Positions 23,668 to 36,719 are shown, numbered from the stretch's first letter. The stretch: 64,000 nucleotides of DNA from Papaver somniferum (GCF_003573695.1 NC_039362.1:12978063-13042062); one strand, 5' to 3'. Numbers and translations: made by a program. Notes: generated from the sequence alone by a model not told the origin.

Positions 23668-26600
23668 ATGTGTAAACAGAAGTTACACATGCATATTCCA
23701 TGTGTATCCAGAAGTTACACATCCTTATGACATGTGTAATGCAAGGTTACATATCAAAAAATAGACATAAAAAAAGCATAAAAAAATACACGTATTACCT
23801 TAATATTCATTTATAATAATTTCTTAGTATGTGTAACTTCTAGTTACACACGCATCTGTCTAGTGTAATTGAGAGTTACATATGCATATATCTAGTGTAA
23901 TTGAGAGTTACACATGCGTCTGACTTATGTATTCAGCATCAACTCAAGTTCCAGCGAGACCTAAAATATAACTGACAAGCAATTAGTTTTTATAAGATTA
24001 AATGAAAAACAATGTGTATTCAATTCACATACATCTGAGTAGTGAAACTAGCAGTTACCCATGCAACTGACTAGTGTAACTAGGAGTTACAAATCCATAT
24101 TGGAATTCAGCACACGAACCAATAAAGGCAAGAACATAAGCATGATTATGTATAATGTTCAAACCACTGATTTCTGCGGTAAAGCTATGAGTTAAAGGTT
24201 CAACACTTCTCGGAAAATGAAGAATAGAAAACAAAATATAGACTGAGGCATGCTGGACTAACCTTGCAGTAATATCAAGCGCAATTTCAGTGCTGACATT
24301 CACCAATCCACCATTCTTTTCCACTCGATAAGTTCAGCTCCATCTAGAACTGTTAGTGCAAATTGCCCTCTCAGCCAAGCGAGATGCCACATCCTTCATC
24401 AGAAATCTAGTTACTTTCCTCAGTTGGATATTTTCATGAAATAAATGTAAAAGAACATTTTGAATGCTACAGCAGTTAAAAGAACTAAAAACAGCTAAAA
24501 AAACCTAGAAAAAATTCATACACAAGTGAACCGTTCTACATGTAATCGGCAGTTACACATGCATATATCATGTGTAAGTCACAGTTACATATGTCATAGG
24601 CATGTGTAATAGGCAGTTACACATGCATATGACATGTGTAAGCCGCAGTTACACATCAGTATTATGGCTTGTATACTTGGCACGTATACAATGTTACACA
24701 TCCAAAAAAGTTCAAATAACTTGCAACATATCAGTAGCCAACCTGATTAAACTCCGGCAAGTCCTCAGCTTCTAGGTAAAACGTCTAGTGCCAACAATCT
24801 CCAAATGTAAAGAAGAGTATGGACTTGTCACCCCCAACAGAAGGTAGAACTTGTTCAAGGCACAAAACCAGTAAATTAACAGACGAGTTTCAATTAGAAC
24901 AAAAACTAAAATGTCAACCTCAATCAAGTTGACCTCAATTGGTTGCTGCCAGTGCTTCCTAACTCCTCGAAGGTGCCCTTTCCCAACAATAGCAACTACA
25001 GAAGTATGTTCACTAGCAACATTCAGAAGACTTTCTTCCATGTACCTAAAACATATACAGACAATGGTTTGTAAGTAAACAAATCATATCCACCAAAGAT
25101 CTACAATTATAGAACAATGCTAAGGTATTCATGCAAAAACTGTCCATTCAGAAAAGCTTGAGATACTTGTTGAAATAAAGTTGAGATATTTGCTAATGGA
25201 TACAAGAAATAGAAATATAAGGCTTAATTTTAAAGATTCTCATGAGTAATAAAGATTCAAACAAAGACAAGACCGTGAAAACAACACCAGAGTATCAGGC
25301 TGGACACGAAAGGAAAAGCTGGAATATTAATAAATCTTGAAGTACACAAACCTATAGTACCAATTTTGAAGAGAAAGTAAAAAAAAGTAAAACATTTGAA
25401 TGCAGACAGCTAACCTGCTAATGATCCATCCATCAAACAAGTGTTTGTGAGTTTCAAGAGAGAAGCAAATGCGGTTTCAAGTGACTGATGATGGCTTTCT
25501 CTTCTTCGCAGGATTCCTGAGAACAAAAAAAAAAAATGGCCGTCTCTCATCAATATGCACTCTATCTCACTTTTGTTCTTCATTTATATACTCTAGTCTT
25601 CTTTTTCCATCTCATTTGATTTAGTAAACCCATCCCTGTCCTACCAATCTTGCATACAAAATTTCTGACTTAAAAAGAATCAATATTTCTGACTTGTAAA
25701 CAGAAGTTACACATGCATATGTCATCTGTAATCTAAAGTTACACATGCATACAACATGTGTAAGTTGTGGTTACACATTCAATTATAAACTTTTGGCTAT
25801 GCATTTTATGCGAGTTTTAAATATCAGATACATACAGTATAACAAAAATGGATAAAGTTAATTTGGCCAAGTGTGTTGTGTTGTTTTGGTGTTACCTTGG
25901 TTGGTCAATTATTGAATTTGGAAAATCCTGTTTGTTAGCAACTGTTAGCAAACACTAGAAGAACAAAATCTCACAACTCATCATGCATGTCACAACCATG
26001 AGCAAAACACCGTTAAAAATCATTCAGGCAAGCACTGAACACTACTGGTAATCTTTCTTGGCTCAATATTATACCTCATTCAACATCCTATACAGTTCAT
26101 CTCTAGTTTCAACCACACAAGTTCATCTCTAGATGCAACCATGCAGATTAGCTTGTGCGCGCAGCAGCAAGCATACGACAACTAACCTGCAAATATCAAT
26201 AAGCAAGAAAACAACTACTAGTAAGCTGCAAACTAATGCAATTCAATGTGGAAAGATAAAAAGAATTTATCAACTCAACAAAATTAAAAGGTGCAGCCAT
26301 CATTGGGTTCTAGATCAAAAAAAAACTGATACAACATATAATACCCAGGTTGCAACTAGTTCAGGCATATACGCAAACTAGTAAACTAGACTATGCATCA
26401 TATCAGGTTTACCCAAACTTTTACATATTCAATTATCATGTGTAATTAGAAATTACACATCCAATTATCATGTATAACTAGAAGTTACACATCCATTTAA
26501 CAACGTCCTTTCTCCATTTAACTAGACGTACAACAATATAGTTACACAACAATGACCGAATATCAAATTAAGTATAAAGATATTTATACATGTAGAAGAA

Positions 26601-26715
26601 AATGAGGAAGACGGAGAAAGAAAACTATCAGTGTATGTTGGAGTTACACATGCATTTGACTAGTGTAAGTATGAGTTACACATGCACCTAACTAGTATAA
26701 CCGAGAGTTACACAA
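23668..26715. repeat. Dispersed clusters of a 32-bp repeat
   Basis: There are about 20 copies of a 32-bp unit, approximately GTGTAA-N5-7-AGTTACACATGCAT-N3-GAC. They occur as head-to-tail runs of two to four at 23668-23756, 23830-23930, 24012-24100, 24538-24660, 25692-25787, 26421-26501 and 26629-26715. Within runs the spacing is 32 nt (start positions 23668/23700/23732; 24538/24570/24602/24634; 25692/25724/25756); one early unit in the third run is 28. Each unit contains an inverted pair ATGTGTAA...TTACACAT and often the palindrome ATGCAT. Two subtypes differ by AT versus TA before GTGTAA. The DNA between clusters is unrelated AT-rich sequence. The repeat family is not known to me. Confidence 0.9.
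24934..25045 (-). pseudogene. TraB-domain protein exon fragment
   Basis: Minus strand, after the acceptor TTTTAG (ends 25046): YMEESLLNVASEHTSVVAIV, GKGHLRGV and KHWQQPIE, ending before a GT near 24933. This matches the conserved 'SVVAVVGKGHLxGIKKxWKQPI' segment of eukaryotic TraB/PrgY-like proteins (TRABD; plant homologues are mitochondrial or membrane proteins). A weak echo of the preceding exon (FASLLKLTNTC against FPTLxETLVHER) may lie near 25440-25475. Other exons, including the N-terminal GTAHVS motif, were not found. It sits among the 32-bp repeat clusters, so capture by a transposon or decay of a resident gene are both possible. Confidence 0.6.
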
Positions 26716-28955
26716 CTAAAGATGATGTCATTTTTTCAGTTTAATCATGTTGTAGAGCATGCTAATTATGAAAATAAACGCAAGGGGTTGGTAATCTTTA
26801 TTGTGAAATATCTAATTAACATTACATGCCAAATGTAAAGAGTTTCTGTAGGCAATACATAATTATGCAATCATGACAGCACAAGATATTTGGGGTATAG
26901 AAAACACTGCATAGTTCAACATTTTGTTTATCTAATGTTAACAGAGTTCAATCTAGATCATATTATCTCAAATTAAAAGTTATAATCAATCATAATAAAC
27001 TATCTTACTTGATTTTCTAATTGTCTCTTCACTTTTCCTGCAGATACTTCACATATCGATCCCTACCTGCAACAAGAAGATATTATCATATACAAATTGA
27101 GATTTAAAACTGACAATGAAAAGTAAAGAGCTTGAAAAATTACTTACACCAACATCAAGCACAATAACTTCAAGAGACAAGGATGAAAATTCTTTAACTC
27201 CACCTAACCTCCATTAGATCCAATACCACCACCATCACCAACTGTTTACTCTCAATAAAGCAATTATATTGTAGGCAAGCTTCTGGACCTTGTTAATTTG
27301 ATGTAATTTCATTAGAAACTACAACAATAATTCAAAAAAACTGTTGTAATCAATCAAGAAAATTCTTTAACTCCACCTAACCTCCATTAGATCCAATACC
27401 ACCACAATTATCACTGCCTCCTCATCCTCCTCCAAAACCTGCACCTCTACCACCAACACCACCACAGATTCTTTAAGCAAACTCCACATTTGTAGGCCAA
27501 GACTCAAAATAAGCAAACTAAAAAATCAAACTTCACACATATTTCCCCTTCCTGTTTAACAAGTTTTATCCATCAATCTCATGAATCATAAAAAAAAAAA
27601 AAAAACCCTCAAAGAAACTTATCTTATTTCACTAATTTTCTATAGAAGTTGAAATTGCATAGATTCAACTGTACGCTTCCAGTAATCTTCATCGATTAAG
27701 ATTTCATCTTCAAGGCAAGGTACTGAATGTAGCAAATATAGATTGAACTTAACACAATCTGCCGAGAACAAAATCCATTAAAGATGATCTCAAATCAGTT
27801 AAAAAATAAAAGTCAATGAAATTCATATCAAACAGATGGGTAAAACAAATAATGATTCACAGATTTCGAATCTGAAAACCGATTTTCGATTGAGATGAGA
27901 GATTAAAAGATAGATCAAATTCTGTTCAAGAACCCTAAAAAATATTCTTTGAAGATTCTTTGAAATTTTTCTCTGAAAAGTATAATTGAGGTGAGATAAT
28001 ATCCGATCTAACTCGAATTATGATTTCAGTTCCAGATATGAGCTGAAATGGAACTGGTAAAGCTTTCCAAATGATTTTTCAGAATATACAAATTCAAAAT
28101 CGAATAATTAAACCTGTCGATTGAATTGAAGTGAAATTAATACTTATCTGATCAATTTTTTCTAGGTGAATCGTCAGATTTATTTGATGATGATGATTAT
28201 CACTTCTTTTCTGTTGATTTTCCCAGAATCCTCCAAGAACAAGCGATGATGATGTTGAATTCGGTTTAGATAATCAGGATATTTGTTTGTATGGCTTAGA
28301 TCTAGGTTTTGAAATTATTTTTCACTGAAATCGTGTTTCTGTGCCTGTTTCTTCATCCGAAAGAGAGAGCAAAAGAAAATGAGAGAGAAAAAGAGAGAGA
28401 AAGTGAAAATGAAACCGAAAAGCTAATCTAGGGAAGTTTTATTACATATATATACTAAAGGACAGTTTTGGTATTATTAGAATTATTTTGGATAATATTC
28501 TTATTGTTAAGCCCTGAATTCTAAAATTCTGTGCCTAGAAATATCAAAATGTGAAAGAATGGAGTTGATAGTGGAGGATCCATTTTGTGGGGCTTGTATA
28601 TATTGAACCCATATAGTAGGGGTTCTAGTATTTTTCACAATGAAATATGGTTTTTGAGTGTCGATATATACCAAACAAATTTATTTGTATTAAACAGATC
28701 AATGTTGTTTTGCCTAAAATTAAAGATTAAGAAAGCTAAATATTTTGGGGACGACTAAATACAATCCACGGTATAGTTAAATACAAACCAATATTAAAAT
28801 TCTAAATACTTTTTTAACTTATCTTACGTGGGTGACCAAAACCCTCATTCACCGTGTACTTTCTTTTAAGAGCATCAATCGATAGTTTCCTACGAATAAC
28901 GATAGCCGAACGCACCAGCTGAATATGCAATGATCTTCCGAAAAGTAGAAACGTC
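26716..28955. other. Possible minus-strand transcript region, noncoding
   Basis: On the minus strand a TATA-like tract (tatatatatg near 28446-28457) is followed by a CT-rich leader (28345-28435) and text resembling 5' UTR/intron sequence. Farther down, 27190-27480 reads as broken glycine-rich codons (GGVGGRGAGFGGG), including a 45-bp direct duplication (27188-27232 and 27360-27404). No complete protein was found. Confidence 0.35.
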
Positions 28956-28956
28956 T

Positions 28957-29945
28957 GGTTTGCTAAAGGGAGAGCAAAAACAGATCAGAGGAGAGCAAAG
29001 ATCGTATTCGACTCGGTAACTAGGATTGATTCCAAATATTTTATGAGTTAGTCTATATTAATCTTAGTAACACACAGATGCTTTGCACACTTTTGAAGTT
29101 AAATTATTATTTTTGTAACTAATTCTTCTTTTATCACCTCCACCGTGATCATGCTACTACCGCTACCGCTGCCGCCCTTGGTGGTGGCGAAAAATCTTAT
29201 TAGTTTTGTAGCAACATCTGAATTCAAATCAAATCTTTGTAGGAATTGATTCTAAGAAAGCATTTTCATTTGATTAAAAAAGTTCTTGATCAGGAGGAAA
29301 CTTAAGACAAAACTATCATGATTAACATCGAATAGTACTAATGTATCTTAAATCTTAATCTATCATTCATATTCCTACATTTCAGGTTCAAAATTACTAT
29401 TTTTTCAAGGTGTGTATCAACTAATCAAGAGATTGTGATGTGTTTGTTGATGATATATACGCTATCTTTCGATTTACCTCATTACAAAAATTCTTTAATA
29501 GATTCAGGTCTTGATCGGAAGGGTTCTTCTAAAACCTTCCATTCAAATGTAATTACCGAGGAGATTGGTTTGTAGAAATAGGATTCTTGTACCATTCATA
29601 ATCTATTTTTATGAATCTTAAACAAAACTAATAACTAGAGTGAGTCTGGGCAATAGGGTCTATATTTAATATCATTGATAGTATTACTGAGTCATTCGAC
29701 AACAAAAATGGTGATAGCCAGTAGCAGCAGTCAGCTACCAAGGGAGGCTGCCAAGAGCATGACATTAATTTGGTCTCGATTAGGTCAAAAAAAAAAACTT
29801 AAGTATGCAAAGAGATCGTGTGTTCTGATAAGGTTAATCTAGTCCGACTTGTAATAATATTTGGACTCGGTCCTAATTAATGAGTCGAATATGATTTGTG
29901 CTCTCTTCGGATCTGTTTTTGCTCTCATTTTAACAAAAATCATTT
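28957..29945. mobile_element. Element with ~135-bp terminal inverted repeats
   Basis: The left arm (about 28957-29092) and the inverse of the right arm (about 29801-29945) match over their length. Both read tttg-taaa-gagagcaaaaacagatc, then tattcgactc, tccaaatatt, aacacac and tttgca-actt. The roughly 700-bp interior has no recognisable transposase. Long inverted repeats suggest a non-autonomous Mutator-like or similar DNA transposon. I could not find a convincing target duplication, so the exact ends and family are uncertain. Confidence 0.75.
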
Positions 29946-30810
29946 ACAATAGTCTTTTTCAAAGTAAAAACTTTAGTTAATTATTAGATCAATCATAGCA
30001 ACATTGGTTCATTACCCTGAGGTTTGTTTGCCTTTACAATGGATATAAGGCATTTGATGTTACGTGAGTGATCAATCATTAGGTGACTAATTACGTGATT
30101 GATCAATTGATTCCCTGTTTTATTATATATGTACCATGTATGTGAAATCACATGATCGATTAAAGTGAAACTCTAACTTTTAAAAACGTAGAAGATTGAG
30201 ATGAAGATGATGTTAGAGTTGGGTTTCAGTCACGTGTATAAATTATGTATAATAATTTTTAAAATTTTAACATTGGGTTTATCTAGCTTTACCGTGGGTT
30301 GTATTTAGTCACTGCCAATATTTTTTGGGCCCGAGGTACTATTATTGGACGTGCTAATCTTACATACCTTTCATGTCAGGAATGCATCTAATTAAATGAA
30401 TAGAAATGGATAATGGAGTTTAAACTTTTAAAAAACAAAAAAAAGGGTCGTACAATCGATGGATCTGATTATCGTTTGAAGCAATTTAATGCAGTTGAAA
30501 CAAATTTGTAGTGAATTTGATGAAGTCATAGATATATCTGATCGATTTTTATGGAGTTATATGAAGAATTGAGTATTAATAATTCTTGAACTCAAATAAA
30601 TATGATTATATTCAATCAAATTTGATAAATTTGATTTAGTTTGAAATACAAAATCGAATTTTGAGGAGAAAGAAAGCAACACAAATTTAATCTCATATAG
30701 TGTTTGTAAAAGGACCTCCTTTCAGTCGACCAATACCAAGATTGTAAGAAGATCTCTAAGGCGGTTACTTATATATATCACACAGGAATAAAAAAAAAAT
30801 CTTAAAAGGT
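29946..30810. other. Intergenic AT-rich DNA
   Basis: No coding sequence or recognisable repeat. It forms the left flank of the large inverted-terminus element that begins at 30820. Confidence 0.5.
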
Positions 30811-31333
30811 CAAATCAATAATCCTATTATAGGGGCTGCACACGGCTGGTTTTTTTGGAGCTACATAGGGTCATCAACTAGAAACACCCCTTATCCTACT
30901 ATTTTCAATAATGACAAATGTACCCTTAATAGAATTAGTGCTAATTAGGATGATTAATTAAGCTAATTAAGATTAGTGAAAAGATCATACTACTCATTAT
31001 ATCAAAACTTTAAAAATCAAAGCTTTTATTTTCTTTACTTTTGATTTGTAAGAAGGAGAACGTCGATTTTGATTATATTTTTTGAATTTTTTTGAAGAAA
31101 GTGATATAACATATCCTGAAAATAGTCCGAAGAACCTTATAAACATGTCCCAGTTATAATTTTAATTGATTCAAACCAGCGAAAAAATTATGGGATTTTT
31201 TAGGGGTTATGGTTGGGATATATTGTAACCCAGCCGAAATCAACACTACCGTGGGAAAATAAAGAACTCCTGGCTGAAAATGTGTTTTCTTTTTTGTGAT
31301 TTTCATAACAAGTTACGGTTGGGAAAACCTTGT

Positions 31334-33065
31334 TGATAGACGCATTTTTGTGTCTACTTCGTCCTTAATGTTTCGTATTGTTAGTACTCGTTTTCGTCCT
31401 TATTATGGTATTTTGTGTGTTTGTAGGTATTTTTTGGAAATAAATATTGTTGGAAAATTCGGCTCGAAAAGTTGCTCGGAGTAGGACATTTGCTATATGG
31501 ACCCCCACTTTTGCTATATGTCACCCACGGCTATGTTAGCCCATTTTTCCACATCACCCATTTGTTATTCGGCACCCAGGACTTTGGATAAGAGCACCTC
31601 ACCTTCTTCATTTGAAAAATAAAAATTTGCGGGAAAATGGAGCAGTGAACTGGTAGAATTAGGGTTCACCATTTGGACGTGATTTCTTGAGATTCAATGG
31701 CTGAAATTTGTTGATATGACGTGACTTGTCCTAACAGGCTTGGTATGGGCTTTGGAATCAGTTAAAAGTGGCTAGATAATCCGTTGGGAGCAAGACATAG
31801 GAGTGGATATTCACGGGATTTTTGGTCGGATTCTGCATGATAATCTGGCCGGATTTGTTGCTTGGTTTGGTTATATACCAGCCTGTTATATCAAAACAGG
31901 ATTGGTAAGTGTTTTCAATTCGATAAAAAAGGAAGAAATCGTGTCAACATGCAAATCAGAGGAGGGAGATATTCACGAGTGAGTGGGAGATATTCTTGGG
32001 ATTTCCTGTGCATATTTGAGGATATCGTGTGTCCTAACAGAGTTTTACTCCAGTTAGGATGTGAAATATTGTGTTGATTGTGTAGATATCGAAAAAATCA
32101 TCGTGACAGAGAAACAATCCAGTGTAAAAGGAAAGAAAATATTCTCATTATGGCAGCGTGTGAAGGAGGGCGATTAATGAAGATTTCTTGGAGATTTCAG
32201 AACCTGTCGAGTATAAATAGGTTGCTGGGTTTATAGAGAAGGTGGACAGAGAGTTTGGGAGAGGAATAGAACACCACAGAGTCGAAAAATCAAGCTGTAG
32301 AAACTCCATTTCTGCTTCTGCAAAGCTGAAGAACACGAAGAACAGACTTACCAGGACAGTCGTTTTCCAACAGTGACAGCGACACAAGGACGACAGACTT
32401 ATTTGCTACATCGTTTGCGACACAGAGTCGTGGGTCTTAGAGCAACAGTAACAGTGACACATCCTCAGTATCGTTTTTTTTTGGTTTGTAACAAATATAA
32501 TTGTTACAAACCCGGTTTTGAATTATTTCTCCATTTTCATCATTTGTAAACACCCTTTGAGCAATAATAATGATCTTTGAGCGTGTTTCCAACAACATGA
32601 TGAGAGGCTAAATTCTCGCGTAACCAAGGCAATGGATGAAGCTATTCACACATGAATAATGGGTAACTATTTCATTTTCTCTAATATTTAATTATAATTC
32701 ACTCAATCACTGCTTTTGCAGAGTTCTTAAAAGTTTACATGATTTTTTTCATTAGTTGTGATTCAATTAGATAGGTTATGCTTTGTTTAGATAATCTATG
32801 CTTAGGGGATACAATTAATATTTAAGAATATGTTTGATTATTTGTGAATTAAGAAATAAAGGATTAAAAGGCTAATTAGAGTTATGAAATATTTGACATC
32901 ATTCATTCATGTGTAATAGTGGATTCTAGTGTCTTGGTTATTCCCAATATCTTGATATCACTTTATTTGAGTTTGCTATATTTTTAGTTTAAAAATTAAA
33001 TCTAGAATCTTTTGCTTTCACAAGTCTTACGAACCTTTTTACTACAACATTATTGAGTCACATCA
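31334..33065 (+). repeat. Left LTR, Athila-type element
   Basis: It is 1732 bp, TGATAGACGC...GAGTCACATCA. A likely promoter (tataaatagg at 32212-32221) lies inside, followed by a transcribed leader. A solo LTR of a related family occurs at 57231. Confidence 0.93.
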
Positions 33066-33070
33066 ATTTT

Positions 33071-33088
33071 TGGCGCCGCCGGCGCGGA
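33071..33088 (+). promoter_or_regulatory. Primer binding site, tRNA-Asp-like
   Basis: TGGCGCCGCCGGCGCGGA lies five bases after the left LTR. The first eight bases match the complement of the plant tRNA-Asp 3' end used by Athila elements; the rest has drifted. Confidence 0.7.
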
Positions 33089-34340
33089 CTTGCCTTTAGG
33101 CTAGAGTTTTTAGATTTTTTTTTCTTTTTTAGTTTTTTTTTTCTTTTTTTTTTTTGTTCTTCTTTACGTTTTTGGGTTTTTGTCTTTTCCTTACAGAATT
33201 TGGAATTTGGAGCGAAAGAAAATTTTGCCAAAGCTTTTGGTGAATACTTAAAGACTTGGAGTAAAAGGCAAAGCGAAAGGAGCGAAAGAGAAGAATTTTT
33301 TTTTATAAAAAAAAGAGAGAAAAAAAGAGAGACATTTTTAATTGTTTTTTTTTTTTTTAAACTTTCCTTTTCCCTTGTACTTTATTTTTTTGGACTTTGG
33401 ACTGTAAACTTTGGGACATTATTTTTAAACCCTACGGAAGGGTAGTTTAAATATTAAACTGTTTGCAGAGAAGGACGGTGATTATGATATCACCTCGGCC
33501 CCTGGGGTTCGTACATGATATAGGAGTCGTGGCCCGAGTCGACTTCAGCGGTTCATCCCCCGTCTGGAACGAGAGGTAAGTTTGTCGAATCACTCGCGAA
33601 TCCCCTGCTAGCGAGTTACTGTATTCCTTCGTTTGCGTTATGTCGAGGAACTGAATACGGCTGCTTTAATTTCTTAGTAAAGGGCAAGGACTGGCCATAC
33701 AAGATAAGGGTACGGATTTCATCACCGTTCTCTTCTTGACCGCCTTAGGAAAACGATACTTATCGCGAATCTAAGCTTTAAAATTTGGAATATAACGAGA
33801 TCTATAGGGTAATGAGCTTAGTAGGAAAGTCGTTCGAAAAATATTGGTTACCCTTTTAAGCATACTTCGAAGTTCATGATGGTTTCTGTGAGTTGAATGC
33901 GTGACTGCGCCGCCTTGTAATACCGGTGAGGCCTTGGGTATCAAATCTCCACTGAGCTTCCCTCGCCTCTATTCAACTTAGTTTGACTCGGATTGATTCC
34001 AGAGTGGTTTGCTTAAATTGTAACGAATTCCCTTTCTAAGGATTAGAAGCTGGTCTAGAAACAATCTAAGTGGAGCTATCATGCTTTTTGTTTGCTAGAA
34101 ATCATTAGGTTTGCTGTGGTGGAGTCATCCTTGTTTGTGTTTGCTTAGATATTCCCTTCCTTTTAGGATTTTTCTTTGTATTTTTGTTTTTCTAGTGTAT
34201 GACCGAGGTCATTAGAGAGGGGCTTGGAAAAGAAACACTCTAGGTCGTTTGATTAGTGACAAACCTAGTAGTTCTTCTTGTGAAGGCGGGGAGCTCGAAG
34301 ACTCTTCTTTTGAGAGCCCTGTCTTTGGAAATTTCAGTTT
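33089..34340 (+). other. Athila 5' leader between LTR and gag
   Basis: This is the noncoding leader, with T- and A-rich runs near 33116-33360. A continuous frame at 33053-33445 is low-complexity phenylalanine/lysine text and not a credible protein. Confidence 0.6.
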
Positions 34341-34346
34341 GAAAAC

Positions 34347-35801
34347 TTGACAATTAGTGAAGAAAGTACTCCTAGTCCTTTGGTAGTGCCAGAAATGGCA
34401 ACTTTGAAAGCTTTGTTAAACCCAACTAGGACCTCTCGTCCGTCTTGTATCAAGTTAGCTGAAACCGAGGCAAATTATGAACTGAAACCTGGGACTTTAC
34501 AGATGCTCCCAATGTTTTTAGGAAAAAGAGAACCCCTATTTTCATGTTAGGGAATTTGAGGAAGTTTGTAGCACTCTGAAAATTAAAAACCTAAGTGATG
34601 ATGCGTTGAAACTTAGGTTATTCCCCTTTTCCTTAAAAGATAAAGCCAAATCTTGGTGTATAGTTTGGCCTGAGTCAATTGAAACCTATGACCAACTTAC
34701 TTCTGCCTTTATACATAAGTTTTTCCCAAGGCATAAAACATCGTCTATTAGGACACAAATCTGTACTTTTGCCCAACAAGAGGGAGAATCTTTATATAGG
34801 TACTTAGAAAGGTTCAATGACTTGATATCTCAATGTCCTCATCATGGTTTGGAGAAGGTTAGGTTAGTTCAGATCCTCTACGAGGGTTTAGATTATTCAA
34901 CAACAACCATGGTTGAGTCCTTATGCACAGGTGGGTTTGAGAATAAAACTGTTGATGAAGCGATGACATTTTTGAATGAAATCGCCGATAAGACCCAACA
35001 ATGGGAAAATAGTAGGGAACCCCAGAAAAAATTCTTCTAAGTAGAGGAAATGTTAATAGGGTAGAAGGAACTTATGAGTCAGATGCCAAAATAGCAGCTA
35101 TAGCCAAAAGGTTAGAAGCCTTAGAATTAGGTCATTCTAGTGGTAGTAGTGGAAGAAATGAGCCTTTTTGGGAAGGCCTTGTGTTGAAGAGCAAGCCAAT
35201 GCTCTTTATAACAACACTAGGTTTTGATAACCGACAGAAGTTTGACCCATATTCAGAAACCTATAACCCTGGCTGGAGAAACCATCCAAACCTTTCTTGG
35301 TCCAAGGGCCAGAATCAAGGTCAGTCTAGTAATGCTCAGGTTCCCCCAGGTTTTGGCTATACTAAGAATCCTTCAGCTCCGGCACAGTTTCAGAACCCTT
35401 CGGATAAGAAGATTATGAGTTTAGAAGAGTCTCTTGCTTTGTTAACTCGTAATACTGTGCAGTTTCAGCAATCTGTTGCTCAAGGTTTAGAAGAAAATAA
35501 GAGAATAGGTCAGGCTAACTCTCAGGCTATTTCCGAGTTGAAAAACCAGGTTAGTCAGATAAATGAGTCTTTAAGAGAAAGAGGTAAGTTTCCTAGTCAG
35601 ACTCAACCCAACCCTAGAGGAATTAATGAAATAGGTGAAAGACCATCTGATCATGTGAATTCTGTTACAACCCTTAGGAGTGGGAAGAAAGTTGACAATA
35701 AGGTCACCATGCCTGAAAGTGAACATGTTGTAGTTCACCCTTCTGAGCCAGAAAATGAGGAGACTGATAGAGTCTCTAAAGAGACCAATGAGGGTCTTTG
35801 A
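34347..35801 (+). pseudogene. Athila gag, frameshifted
   Basis: This is a capsid-type gag of retroelements. Readable pieces are 34347-34550, about 34540-35040 (LRLFPFSLKDKAKSW..W, FFPRHKT, FAQQEGESLYRYLERFNDL, the retrotransposon_gag core) and 35181-35801 (NNTRF-type and YNPGWRNHPNLSW, proline/glutamine-rich tail). One extra A near 34520 shifts the frame between pieces 1 and 2, and there is another break near 35030-35180. A TGA at 35799-35801 interrupts the frame that continues into protease. Confidence 0.8.
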
Positions 35802-35876
35802 GCCCGGCTTTGTTCCCAGAGCCCCGTTCCCCCGCTGCTAGTTCCAACTAAGAGGGAGTCCAACTTTAATGATATA

Positions 35877-36719
35877 TTGGAGGTTTTTAAGGAGGTAACT
35901 ATCAACCTACCATTGTTGGATGCGATTAAGCAGATTCCCGCTTATGCCAAGTTTCTTAAGGACTTGTGTACACGAAAGCGTAAGCTTAGTGTCCAAAAGA
36001 AAGCCTTCCTAGCTAGTCACGTGAGTTCCATTATTCAGAATACCACTACTCCTAAGTATAAAGACCCAGGGTCCCCTACCATTTCTTGCACAATAGGTAA
36101 ATACCGTGTTGAGAAAGCTTTGCTTGACTTAGGAGCCAGTGTGAATTTACTTCCATACCATGTGTACCTCAAGCTAGGACTTGGTGATATGAAACCTACC
36201 CAGATGACACTTCAGTTAGCTGATAGGTCCGTTAAAATTCCTCGTGGTGTGATCGAGGATGTTCTTATTGAGGTCGACAAGTTTATTTATCCAGTGGATT
36301 TTGTTATCCTAGATACCCAACCTGTCCCTGACCCAGAGAACCAGATACCAGTGATTTTAGGTCGCCCATTTTTAGCAACATCCAATGCGATCATTAATTG
36401 TCGAACTGGCATTATGAATTTGTCTTTTGGTAATATGACTATTGAGCTGAACGTCTTTCATATTAGTAAGCTACCCTCTGAACTAGATGACTCGAGCATA
36501 GAAGAGGTAAACATGATAGGAACATTAGTCGAGGAGTCATTACCAAACACTTTGTTAGAAGATCCGTTAGAGAAATGCCTAGCTCACTTTGGGATTGATT
36601 TCGATGATGATAATGTGATTAATGAGGTGAATGCTTTGTTAGATTCAACCCCTTTGTTAGACACTAGTAACGGATGGAAACCTAAGTTCCAACCACTATC
36701 AGTTTCTAAGTCACCCTAG
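35877..36719 (+). pseudogene. Athila protease region
   Basis: An aspartic protease domain reads clearly: LLDLGASVNLLPYHVYLKLG holds the catalytic motif as D-L-G in place of the D-S/T-G of active retropepsins, followed by VILGRPFLATSNAIINCRTG. The preceding LPLLDAIKQIPAYAKFLKDL is a conserved linker of plant gypsy polyproteins. DLG in the active-site position may mean loss of activity or a lineage variant. The frame ends at TAG 36717-36719 and picks up again shifted by the RT region. Confidence 0.8.

Noticed and set aside
25536..25619. Short hydrophobic peptide starting ATGGCCGTC
   Set aside because: It has only 27 codons, no context, and such a frame is expected by chance.
23668..26715. CRISPR-like array
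   Set aside because: The 32-bp period comes from adjacent repeats without unique spacers of uniform length. The DNA is plant nuclear and no Cas-type genes are present.
27188..27480. Glycine-rich protein gene on the minus strand
   Set aside because: Stops interrupt the glycine-rich codons and no start or signal peptide is seen.
28957..29945. 9-bp target duplication for the long-inverted-repeat element
   Set aside because: No matching flanks were found with any plausible choice of ends.
33053..33445. 130-codon frame as a protein
   Set aside because: It spans the LTR end, primer site and T/A-rich leader of the Athila element; the text is mainly Phe/Lys runs.
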